A stretch of DNA of 64,000 bases, from positions 62,001-126,000 of the forward strand of contig JADANN010000163.1 in assembly GCA_018806985.1 (NCBI GenBank), written 5' to 3'. Shown here piece by piece: positions 1-10,509 of this stretch. The notes beneath the pieces are model-generated. The model was not told the origin of the DNA, searched no databases, and saw nothing but the letters and a program-made list of their open reading frames with translations. Positions within the stretch are counted from its first letter, which is position 1, and each line of letters begins with the position of its first letter. The position numbers were made by a program, and so were the translations under genes. This stretch comes from Angiostrongylus vasorum. Taxonomy: Eukaryota > Nematoda > Chromadorea > Rhabditida > Metastrongylidae.

Positions 1-964
1 CCGTTTGGTCTTATTTCTAACGGACTATTTCGGCTATCGACTGGCTTCTTGTCTTCGATATGACTCTGATGACTAAACGTCGATTTTGGTCGATCCCATG
101 GTTCTGGCACGTATTGTGATTGGTAGTAGTACCGATTCGTATGTGGATATCCTTCTTCTGCCTGAAATACAATGTGCTAGTACTTACACATAAATATTCC
201 ATTATAATAATACATCACTTGAGCGCATCCAAATCACTAATTCAACTCAAATTTTAAGTAAACTGAGACCACTAGATCGATGGACCGGGCATCCAAGTGA
301 ACTTAGATTCAAAATCTCTTCGAATTCATAAACAGAAAGCGAACGGTGTCATTAATCCCTGTAACAAAGGTCAACGGAACGAAATCCATTCTTTAGTTTC
401 AATGATTGAATTATAACAATCTTTGAGTGTATTTTTTTGACCTGGTTGGGAGCTTCTAAGCGCTCATCAAAATTTAAAATATCAACAAAAGCCTCTTCAA
501 ACTTTACCTTTATTCACACCCGACAATTACGCGGAAAAATTAAAACAATATGGCTTTCATTTCCATGCTCCTAAAAGCTGTCAGGCATTAACGAAATGCC
601 TTCAAAATACTGCTCATGGAAGGTTTTCTTTCACATTTAAAACGATTACAAACCGAGAGCCGCTAAATAGATCAACATAAATATGAATACACTGAAGCCT
701 CATACTAGTTGTTTCTGTTTTCTGATTTCGTTTTGACACGAGATTTCACCTTTTTCACCAGATAGATTAAGAGTAAAACACGATGGTGTAAAACTGAATG
801 TGGCACCTCCGCACGATGACGTGAATTTTCTAACACCTAGTACTAACACAATAATAGAAAAATTGAGCGTAATGATAGCGTACAACGAAAATGTGAGGTT
901 GGGAAAGGATGACGAAGCGGCATTACACGGAACGCAAACAATAAAAGAAACGAAAATACCCATG
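1..964. other. Left edge, no gene recognised
   Basis: AT-rich DNA. Its open frames are short, lack recognisable motifs and overlap on both strands. I see no exon with convincing splice sites and no repeat shared with the rest of the window. The segment ends where the LINE 5' region begins. Confidence 0.5.
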
Positions 965-3900
965 TAATTAGATTTATTTGACGGATCTTCCTCATATGAG
1001 GGATCTTGAGCCGGTTAGTCGCGAGGCTACGTGGCGCGTCCCCAGGTAGCGGATAGGGGGTTAATCGAGGACCAAACGCGACCTTTGATTCCCTGAGACG
1101 CAGGTGGATCCAGGGGATAGACTCCCTGCTTCTGCTGCGCCGATTTGGTAGATACTTTCTGTATTTCCTAGGAGTATTCATGCATGCATGTGTGTGTGGG
1201 TGCGTTCTCGCTTATGCGGATTGTATTCTACGGGTCAGTTCGGCCAAAATCTTGCAATCAAGTGACAGGAAAGTATATGGGAGGCGGTTAGGAGTCGCCT
1301 CCAACAAGTAAGCTCAACGTCCACTCTGGAAGAGCCTGGCAAGCTACCCGTGAGTAAACCCAGCCCCCCACGTTCAGAGCCCAGCAAGCTATGCGTGGGT
1401 ATCAAAATCCTAAACACAGTAAAAAAAAACGGGCCTCATTCCCCTGAACCAGAAAGAGCCCTCAATTTCGCAGCGTTGGGAAGGACGAGTACGGAGAGGC
1501 TGCTAAAATCCCAGAGCCAATGGAAGATGCCTGGATCACGAAGAACTATGGTGACGATTTGTACCTATAATGCACGTACACTTGCATCCGAGTCCTCGAT
1601 AGAACAATTCCTCCATGCAGTCAAGAAGGATAAGGTACGACGTCGTCGGAGTGGCCGAGGTGAGACGACGCCACCCATTCAACGCCGTCTGTGACACCGG
1701 AGAAGAACTGTTCCTCGGAACATGCGACAGTAGAGGAGTCGGCGTCGTCGGCGTTCTCGTCAACACAAGTTTGTCCATGAACATCGATTCATCAGAACAA
1801 CTTTAAACCCAAATCAAACATTTACAATTAAAACGATATGGACCAATACCGGCTTTGACAATCCTCGTCGTTTACGTGCCGACATCAAACTACGACGAAG
1901 AAGATGTCGAAGCGTTCTACATGGACTTGGAGAAGTTCTACAGAGAAGACCATACATTCTTCAAGGTCATCATTGGAGATTTCAATGCCAAGACTGGACT
2001 AAGAAGAACGTCTGAAGAACGTCACATTAGGACCCACGGATTGGAATGAAATGAAAAGGGTTAGCGGCTTTCTGAGTTTATCATTGCCACCAAAACCATT
2101 CATGGTAACTCGCAGCTCCAGAAGCCCCACCCACAACGTTGGATGTGGGAGTCTCCCGACGGAGAGTACCATAACGAAATAGACCACATCACAGTAAATA
2201 GAAGGTTTTGCCTAACCGATGTCGCTGTTGTCCCAAAAATTCTACATGGGATCAGACCACCGTCTCCTTCATGCGAGATTCTATTTCTCGCGGGAAGGAG
2301 AAGAAACAGCTAAATACAAGAACCGAAGTCCCAGAACCACCTTAAACTGGGACTTAATCAATTCACTGGTCGTATGTTGGGAAGATGCCGTTGAAGAAAA
2401 AATACTATCTGCTCATTCAACAACTTCACGTTAGCGCTAGGAAAGCTGAGAGTTCGAAAGTCACAAAAAGACGTCTGCCTTCAGAAACACTAGAGCTGAT
2501 ACGCCAGCGTGGAATGGCACGAGCTGTAGGCAGCGGCGAACTAACATCCGAACTTGCAAAACAATGCAAACAGGCGATTAAAGAAGATCTTAAAGAGCGA
2601 AGAGCAACAGTAATGGTCGAAGGTGCAGAGGGTGGGAAAAGCATTACCAAAGCCCACCGAACCTTCGCCAATTACATGACTGATTGCATTCCGACGCCCA
2701 GTCGGAACAGTTACAGCGTCCAGAAAGGCAATGGAGAAAACCATTCACGAATACTACTCAGATCTCTTCGATAGCCACATCCACCTGCCATCATATGAAA
2801 TAAAGGAAGATGGATATGTTGTACCACCGGTTCTCCCTTCCAAAATCCGACATGCCAGTTCGTCGGTGAAAAATCGAACAGCACCATGTCAGGACAGGAT
2901 AAGATTAGAACATCGGGAGAACCTTCTGCCAGTCCTCGTAAACACACTGGCTCGGCTCTTAACACGTTACCTGTCTAAATGCAAGGTCTTTACTAAGTGG
3001 AAGAGCAGCAAGACCGTCTTATTGTTCAAGAAGGCTGACCTACACGACATCGGCAACTATCGCCTAATCTGTTTTCTGTCTGTCGTCTACAAACTTTTCA
3101 CTCGAGTCATCCTAAACAGGATTGACAGAACACTGGACGAAGGACAGCCATGTGAGCAAGCAGGGTATCGAAAAGAATTTAGGACGATGGACCCCATCCA
3201 CACGATAACAAGGCTCACTGAAGTATCGCGAGAGTATAAAAAGACCGCTCTGTCTCGCTTTCATCGATTTACAGAAGGCCTTTGATTCAACTGAGATAGA
3301 AGTAGTCATGGAAGCCTTTGATAGTCAAGGAGTCCTTACTCAGTACATAAATATTCTTCGTGAGCTGTACAAATTTTCACAACCAAGATTTCGCCATTCT
3401 ACAACGATATTAACACTGACGTCAAAACAGCAGTTAGGCAAGGTGATACCATCTCGCCAAAATTATTTACCGCCCCCTCCAGAACGTCATGCGAACATTG
3501 GAATGGGATAATATGAGAGTGAAAATCGATGGTCGGCAGTTACATCATCTTCGCTTTGCTTATGACATCGTCGTTATAACACCAAACATTAGCAAAGCGG
3601 AACGTATGCTTGCCAACTTTGATAAAGCCTGCGGAAAGATTGGTCTTCGACTAAATCTCACAAAAACGGTGTTCATGAAGAATGGATTGGTTTCCTATGC
3701 CCCATTCACGCTCATCGTAACGAATGTCTCCGAATGCTCCAGTTATGTCTATCTAGATAGGGAAATCAACATGTTGAACGACTTAGCTCCAGAGCTGAAC
3801 AGAAGGAAACGAGCGGCTTGTGGAGGTTTCAAGAGCATCGAGGATGTATTGGAGAGAACAAAGAACACCCGACTCCGTGCCCACCTTTTCGACTCAACGG

Positions 3901-4400
3901 TACTTCCTGCCCTAATGTTTGCGTCAGAAACCTGGTCGCTGCGTAAGCAGGATGACAGGTCAGTCAGCGTTATCGAACGCGAAGTCGAAAGGGCGATGCT
4001 AGGAGTATCCCGTTTCACACAAGTAAGAGATGGGATCCGAAGCTCCAACATGCGTCAACGATCAAAAATCAAAGATGCCGTTCTGTACGCCAAACAATCG
4101 AAGATAAGGTGGGCGCGACACGTAGTGCGTATGAATGAAAACCGATGGTCAAGAGCCGTTAGTGACTGGATTCCTCGGGATGTCAAACACACTGCAAGAA
4201 GACCATCAACCCGATGGTCAGAGTTCTTCACGAAGAGCCTAGAAGAAAGATATGATGAGTCCATAGAGCGAGCAGAACCCACCGGGATACTCTTTCACGA
4301 GACAGGGAAAAATGAAAGATTTACTGGCGCCCGCACGAGTCACTCGATGATCAACGGGCAGGTGATACAGGTGATTATCCTTGTTCCACATTTTTATGGG
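965..4400 (+). mobile_element. RTE-type non-LTR retrotransposon (LINE), near full length, inactive
   Basis: This is an autonomous LINE that once encoded an apurinic-type endonuclease followed by a reverse transcriptase in one polyprotein; such elements copy by target-primed reverse transcription. The 5' region (about 965-1345) is matched by a second fragment at 32262-32650 on the other strand. Coding similarity starts near 1350, passes endonuclease motifs (CTYNARTL, GDFNAK, SDHR) and RT motifs, and ends with a WARHV-type C-terminal region near 4330. About 3.4 kb matches the size of the RTE clade. Several frameshifts and stops break the frame and the RT active site is altered, so it cannot be autonomous. 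The short repeated GTGATACAGGTGAT near 4360-4375 may be the remnant of an RTE-like 3' tail. The clade call is from memory of nematode RTE proteins. Confidence 0.85.
1540..2434 (+). pseudogene. Endonuclease domain of the RTE LINE (AP-endonuclease fold), frameshifted
   Basis: The domain nicks target DNA to prime reverse transcription. Its motifs occur in order but in different frames: CTYNARTL (near 1560, supplying the catalytic Asn), AEVRR (near 1650, catalytic Glu), VVYVP (near 1867), IGDFNAKTG (near 1973) and GSDHRLLHARF (near 2250, the catalytic Asp-His pair). Frame changes fall near 1630 and 2220, with stops near 1806 and 2048. All expected catalytic residues can still be read, so decay is by indels and stops more than by active-site substitution. 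It continues into the linker before the RT domain. Confidence 0.8.
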
Positions 4401-4433
4401 TTTCTTAGCAAACATAAACGAGGGTTCTTGTAA
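2731..4433 (+). pseudogene. Reverse transcriptase domain of the RTE LINE, frameshifted, active site altered
   Basis: Three overlapping frames carry the domain. The first (2731-3285) has the fingers region (KNRTAPCQDRI, FKKADLHDIGNYR). Motif A (FIDLQKAFDS, near 3260-3290) crosses the first frameshift. A second short frame (3308-3511) holds the segment leading to the RQGDTISPK-type motif, itself split by another shift. The third frame (3489-4433) carries motif C and the C-terminal region. Motif C reads FAYDIVV where the family has FADD, so one catalytic Asp is Tyr. The tail (KIRWARHVVRMNENRW, then RPSTRW) is typical of nematode RTE-like proteins. The gene is dead by frame and by active site. 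Confidence 0.85.
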
Positions 4434-4540
4434 TTATATTATTCGGATTAAATTTTCTACAAACGAATGATGTAGAGAGAATAGAGAGTTTCTAATAATT
4501 GTCAACTTTTTATTTACTATCTACTACAGTTTTTCACGGC

Positions 4541-4880
4541 AGGGTATTATGAGAAATTCATGCACATTGATGCTGAGATATTCGAAAAAACTCCGGACCG
4601 CAGATGTCTGCGCTAGGGATCGAACACGCTATTACCTTTTTCCAAGGGCTAACGCGTTCACCACCACACCATACGAGTCCCTCCTTTCGCATTTCTGTCA
4701 GCTAGTTTTCTATCTACCGATGCCATCAGCAATCAGCACTCAACGAACTGAGAGGACGGCGAAACGAGGGACCCACATGGTGTGGTGGTGAACACGTTAG
4801 CCCCCAAAAGTGCAATAACGGGTTCGATCCCTACCGCAGACACCTGCGACCCGGTGTTAAGGAACTATCTCAGCGTCTAG
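4541..4880. repeat. SINE-like repeat B, head-to-head inverted pair
   Basis: Two copies of one repeat face each other: a minus copy at about 4541-4690 and a plus copy at about 4770-4880, with a spacer near 4690-4770. The plus copy has an A-box-like stretch (TGGTGTGGTGGTGAAC) and a B-box-like GGTTCGATCCC near 4822, as expected of a tRNA-derived SINE read by RNA polymerase III. It ends with the shared TATCTCAGCRTC motif. The minus arm shows the complement of each part. The spacer contains the CAGCTAGTTTTCTATCTA block also seen at 27.17 and 27.40 kb. Confidence 0.7.
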
Positions 4881-5924
4881 TTGAATTTCCGAAAATAGTT
4901 TGTGTTTGCTAAAGGATTTTGCACAGGGTCGATCAGAAGGCTATAGATGTCACGAAACTAAGACATCCAGATATTAAAGTGCAAAAAAAAATTGGACTAA
5001 ACGTAGTTCTGCAGAATTTTTTCGATCCGAAAAAGAAATGAGAGTGAGACTCATTACTCCAGGATCAGTGAGCACTTCCTCATAGTTTTTGTCCACTGAA
5101 TCCTTCCATCAGACTTTTCACACTTCGCAAATCGACATCACAATGACAACAAACTTGTCTGGAACAAGCTGACTACATGTAATCTAGTGTGAACACCCTA
5201 CCAGGGCTATCACAGGATTCATGGGAGAATCGACACTATCAGCATTTGATAACACTTGTGAAGAAAACGAAAAAATCCTCAAATAGCAGCTTGATCCACA
5301 TGCAAAATGAGTTTAAAGACCTTCACCGATGGTGTGTGTGAAGAAATGAACCGAATTTAAGAAGCAATGGATTCCCACATACTGGTACATGGGACGTCGT
5401 GTCATGTAATACTCTTGTTTTTTCTACGTTGTAGCCTTCTCGATTCTACTCATTGAGATTACGAAGACCCACACATTGCAAAGTAACGACTGTCCTCCCT
5501 CGATTGAAACCATTGCGACGTTGAAGAAGGGGAAGAGCGAAAAAGCTAGACATAATAAAGATTTCGTGGCACTTTACCCTATGAAATCTCATGGATATAA
5601 AGGCATATTGATTGTTTATATCGAAATTAGTTGGAAATCTGTTTTAAACAGCATCACTGGCTGATAGTCTTCAACGCCACCAATTCAGTTCTTGGACGTT
5701 GTAACGTTACATAAAGACCAGATGATTTCACCTCTACCATGAGCATTTTCGTACAAAAAATATGGCGATGGATTTCAGAGAAGGCCTTTGTCAAGCATTA
5801 AAAAACCATTCCAGAATCTACAAACTGAGATAAGGGCATTGAAACAAAAATGGAAATCACTCCTTAGAACTCCTTCAGATAGGGCTTCGACCAAACAATG
5901 AGCGCTAATTATAGTGGCAAAATG
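4881..5924. other. No gene recognised
   Basis: AT-rich sequence between two SINE-B pairs. One 62-codon frame at 5476-5664 has no motif and no splice context. Nothing else stands out. Confidence 0.5.
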
Positions 5925-6215
5925 TAACCTCAATGATGCTGAGATATTTGCAAAACTCCCTGACCGTAGGTGTCTGCGGTGGGGAACGAACGCACTATTG
6001 TCCTTTCCGGAGAGTAACGCGTTCACCACCACACCATACGAGGACAGATCGATAGAACTAGCTAAGAGACAGGCGAAACAAAGCTAGTTCTATCGATCTC
6101 TCCCCGAATGGTGTGGTGGTGAACGCGTTACTCCCCGGAAAGGACAATAGTGCGTTCGTTCCTCACCGCAGACACCTGCGGTCCGGAGCTTTGCAAATAT
6201 CTCAGCATCGTTGAT
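5925..6215. repeat. SINE-like repeat B, near-perfect 290-bp palindrome
   Basis: The left arm (about 5925-6056, minus orientation) and the right arm (about 6080-6215, plus orientation) are almost exact complements, including the GAACGCGTTACTC block and the CACCGCAGACACCTGCGG block. The centre is a short run near 6057-6080. The arms carry the same A-box-like and B-box-like parts as the 4.5 kb pair. The high identity of the arms means this palindrome is young or is maintained by gene conversion. Confidence 0.75.
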
Positions 6216-6290
6216 ACTCAGGACCGACTTTCTGTTAACCTCGGCATTGATTGATGACTCGATGTTTTTCTTCAATAAGCAGACACGAAG
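6216..6290 (-). repeat. PLE-type terminal tail fragment
   Basis: It begins AGGACCGACTTTCTGTTAACC and continues through CTCGGCATTGATTGA to a segment with TAAGCAGACACGAAGTT. It is the complement of the tail that follows the hammerhead motif at 22.1, 26.3 and 58.2 kb (there TGCCGAGGTTAATAGAAAGTC). It abuts the SINE-B palindrome directly. No hammerhead core remains in this piece. Confidence 0.6.
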
Positions 6291-7037
6291 TTATATATAT
6301 TTCGCAATATACCCTACCATTAAAAAAGAGTAGGCAGTAAATAAAACGGCTAAGATTATAATGGCAAAGTTCATCGATTGCAACTATGTTACTATATTTT
6401 GTTTACATTGCTTTCAAATGTACTCTCCAAGTCGGGTAGGAATAACCATTATGCAAAAGTAAATACTGAAGGAAGACGAATAGTAATGTATGGGTAGCCT
6501 ATAATAAAGGCAACAATTCACATGACCTTATAAAGAGTAGTCAAGATGAAAATCAACATGAACAGAGGACTTACAGAAAGAATCGTTATGGTTTGCTTTT
6601 AAGGTTTTGAAGGTGGAACACAGCTTTGAAGCACCTGCTTGACCCCAGTGTTCCGTTTTTTATTGCCGCAAAGTATATTAACACATAATTCCAGAACTGG
6701 CTGATATAATCAAAACTAGAGCGACCTTTTTTTCAGCTCTCTTCCCAACATCAAAGAAAGCGAGATTGCAAAAAATAAGGTGGTCCCATGGCATTCATTA
6801 AATATTCTGCAGCACTCCGTATTTTATCGTATCCGTTTTCGTATTTTTACAACCATGGTCAAAATTAAGTTCGACCATCTCCACGTTTGACGGTGAAGAG
6901 AATGTACTAGCAAGAAAACACTGATTTACACAGAAACACAACGGTTTACCTCAAAAGTAACTATTCATTAACTTAGAAGTACGTCTCATCTTTGTGAACC
7001 ATCTTTCATTTAACCTTGGTATAAATGATCATTGTAC
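6291..7037. other. No gene recognised
   Basis: AT-rich intergenic DNA without a convincing coding exon. A GTAGGCAGTAAATAAA-like string near 6330-6345 resembles the 3' tail of SINE-B copies, but it is short. Confidence 0.45.
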
Positions 7038-7700
7038 CTTATTTCAAGGACGCGCTGACAAGAGGTTGTTACCACATATTCATTCGGCTAACATTTCGTC
7101 GCCCTCGCCATCATCGGAGCCGATGGTCCGAGTCGATGGTCGACAGTCGTTTATCTTCTCGATGTGGCATCTTTGTCGCCGGACCGAGTCGGATATTCTT
7201 CACTGAAGCACACTCTAATGGCTCATCGGCTCCGATGAAAACGAAGACCTCGAAACCTTAGTTAGTCGAAGAAATATGTGGTAACAAGGTAAGGTAATTA
7301 CCAATAAAATAAGATACATTGCTTATTTATACCTTATGCTGAGGTTATATGAAAGTCGGTCTAAAACGATATTTCTTCGCTATGTGCAAGCTTATCTAAT
7401 ACCGACTTCTGCAGTATGGATTATCCACTGAAAAACAAATTATTGTCAACGAACAGTCATGTCAAAAACAGCCGTCCTGTATAGAACAGCGCCGACGGGT
7501 GAGGTTTCCCCACTCGAGTTGTGCTCCAGTGACAAGGATCCTACTCAGTACGACGACGAACACGCCATGTCGAGAAGACGAGCGACTGAGGACAATCGAC
7601 TCTTATCACCGGCTCTGATGAAGACGAAGATGTCGAAATGTCGGCCGAATAAACATGTGGTAACACCGCGTGTTAACTCTTGAATGAAATAAGGTACGTC
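7038..7700. repeat. Foldback element with three arms related to the hammerhead repeat
   Basis: The left arm (about 7050-7118, minus orientation) contains the complement of CATCGGCTCCGATGATGG and of TATGTGGTAACAA. Its partner lies at about 7225-7290 in plus orientation. A third copy lies at 7607-7700 in plus orientation with ACATGTGGTAACAC and a TGAAATAAGGTAC end. That end also matches, in complement, the GTACCTTATTTCA string just left of the left arm (near 7034-7046). The outer and inner arms therefore form nested inverted repeats. The frames over this region encode low-complexity peptides and are not genes. Confidence 0.6.
7611..7650 (+). ncRNA. Hammerhead-like ribozyme core (candidate)
   Basis: The order is: stem I 5' strand CGGCT, then CTGATGA, one extra A, stem II GAC with loop GAAGAT closing on GTC, then GAAA, TG, TC, and stem I 3' strand GGCCG. 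Stem I can form five pairs (one a G-U wobble). CUGAUGA, GAAA and the UC before the cleavage position match the hammerhead core. Deviations are the extra A before stem II and almost no stem III. The left arm of the same element has CCGATGA instead, with a perfect five-pair stem I. Whether it cleaves is inference. Confidence 0.45.
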
Positions 7701-8542
7701 TCATCTTGTTCATCTTACCTAAAACACATATAGCTAAAACCTTAGAAATGAAGACGACGTCAACGATCCAACGAACAAAATTAGCCTAGGAATGCCGCCG
7801 AGACCGCAGCCAACATTGTTCTATTCTGCTTTATTACGTTGAACTGAAAAAAAATGTGTAGATGGAAACGTAAAACCAATTTGTAAAGATCGAAAGTCAA
7901 GAAGCAAGATCAAAAATTAAATTTTGGACCATAACACTTCGAGATCTCTGCAGAGAGAAAGTGTGGTGCAAACTTCGTTTCCAATAAAAGAGTGGGTAAT
8001 AGAACTTAGCCAGCTTAATCACTTCAACTCAGTGACGTTTCTATATATCATTTTCTCCTTTCTCTTTTTTTCAGCATAACTTTGTGTGATATTATAAATT
8101 TTATGTCAAATGATAAAACGCTTCGAGATAATAATGAAAACACCACATTTGTGGAAACGGAAATGTCATACAAGCTGAAGCCCGACATCATAATATCCAA
8201 AAAACTCCCTCGGAAATCCAATAAACTCATAAGAAATCGACCGAACACGAAGTAGTCCTTCCGAAAAAGAATCCTCGTATTGACGTACAGCTCCGCTTTA
8301 CAGTGTTAACCACTAACATGTGGTACTTGGTATTACAAAAAAATCTCCAACTTAGCTACGTAGCTGCGAGCATTTCTAAACACCATAATAGTCAGGATAT
8401 GTTTCCAAACGGAAACCACATATTTGAAACAACTTAAGAAAAAATTTTTAAGAGGTTTTAAAAGATTTTTTAAGAAAACCGGTGACTAGCTTCTTAACAA
8501 CACTATATGCATACGCTAACGTGATTGTACTTTTATAGAAAA
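7701..8542. other. No gene recognised
   Basis: AT-rich sequence with only short frames. Nothing repeat-like is shared with other parts of the window except the flanking elements. Confidence 0.45.
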
Positions 8543-8676
8543 GGCACAAGCAGCGCAATAGTTAGACGGACCCTGCAATGGGAACGGTCCTTGGTCCAAT
8601 CCCATATCCTGGGTCTAACAAGCCCTTCATTATCTAGGATCGATAAATTAGTGCCAGACTTGTGTGGGAAGGCAAA
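8543..8676 (+). repeat. SINE-like repeat A, diverged 5' part
   Basis: It keeps the order of repeat A: an A-box-like AGCGCAATAGTTAGACGG, a CCCTGCAATGG block, a B-box-like GGTCCAATCCC, then TTAGTGCCAGACTTGTGTGG, matching the TTGGTACCAGACTTGTGTGG segment of the 54 kb copy. It stops at an A-run near 8676, so the 3' half is missing. Confidence 0.5.
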
Positions 8677-8789
8677 AAAAATACACTAAATTAATACATT
8701 AGGGAGCCTTCAGAAGTCATTCAATTTGAGTCGAACGCATGGTGCTTTCATAAATAATAATTCGACGTCAGAATGCTTTACCCTTTTAG

Positions 8790-10095
<1,306 letters not shown>

Positions 10096-10508
10096 CTGTC
10101 GCAATATGGAACGTTTTCGACGTCGATGGGAGCTTCTTCCTTGCAAGAGGCGAAGAAGGAGGAAACAGCACACGCCGATCACTGAGATGATCACCAGACC
10201 AAACGTCATATTCCGAAGGTCCATTATATAGTCCGTCATTCGATGCATGTCATCGGCCACCTGAATCATTTTACACTAACAGTGATTAGTTAACTCCAAA
10301 TATCCTCAGTTATGAAAAAAATACACTTCCCTAAAAGCTAACAAGTTAATTAATCCGTTTTTTCTCCAAGCTAGCTTAAATACACCGTATCTTATGATTC
10401 TACCTGAATCATTTTAGGAATTCCTTTAAAAATCATGTTCATATCGGGATATTGATGGTGATGGTCCATCAGATCCTGATTTTGGTGGCTCGATGAACCG
10501 CTTCCCAT
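10096..10508 (-). CDS. Small single-pass membrane protein, two exons, 3' end not found
   Basis: Exon 10404-10508 starts with ATG just after a TTTTCAG acceptor and encodes a His/Gln-rich segment (MGSGSSSHQNQDLMDHHHQY...). A 143-base GT-AG intron (10261-10403) follows. Exon 10096-10260 encodes a linker (VADDMHRMTDYIMDLRNM), one hydrophobic span (FGLVIISVIGVCCFLLLRLL) and a basic tail rich in Arg (SSHRRRKRS), and ends at CAG with a GTGAGT donor. Both exons are whole codons (35 and 55) and join in frame. The basic residues after the span suggest a cytoplasmic tail. The ATG may not be the true start: the acceptor also fits a join to 14837-14931. I do not recognise the family. The intron is flanked by a 15-base direct repeat. 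Confidence 0.6.
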
Positions 10509-10509
10509 G

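Noticed and set aside
4549..4880. tRNA gene at the GGTTCGATCCC box
   Set aside because: The box is part of a dispersed repeat present in several copies without an acceptor stem, so it is a SINE head.
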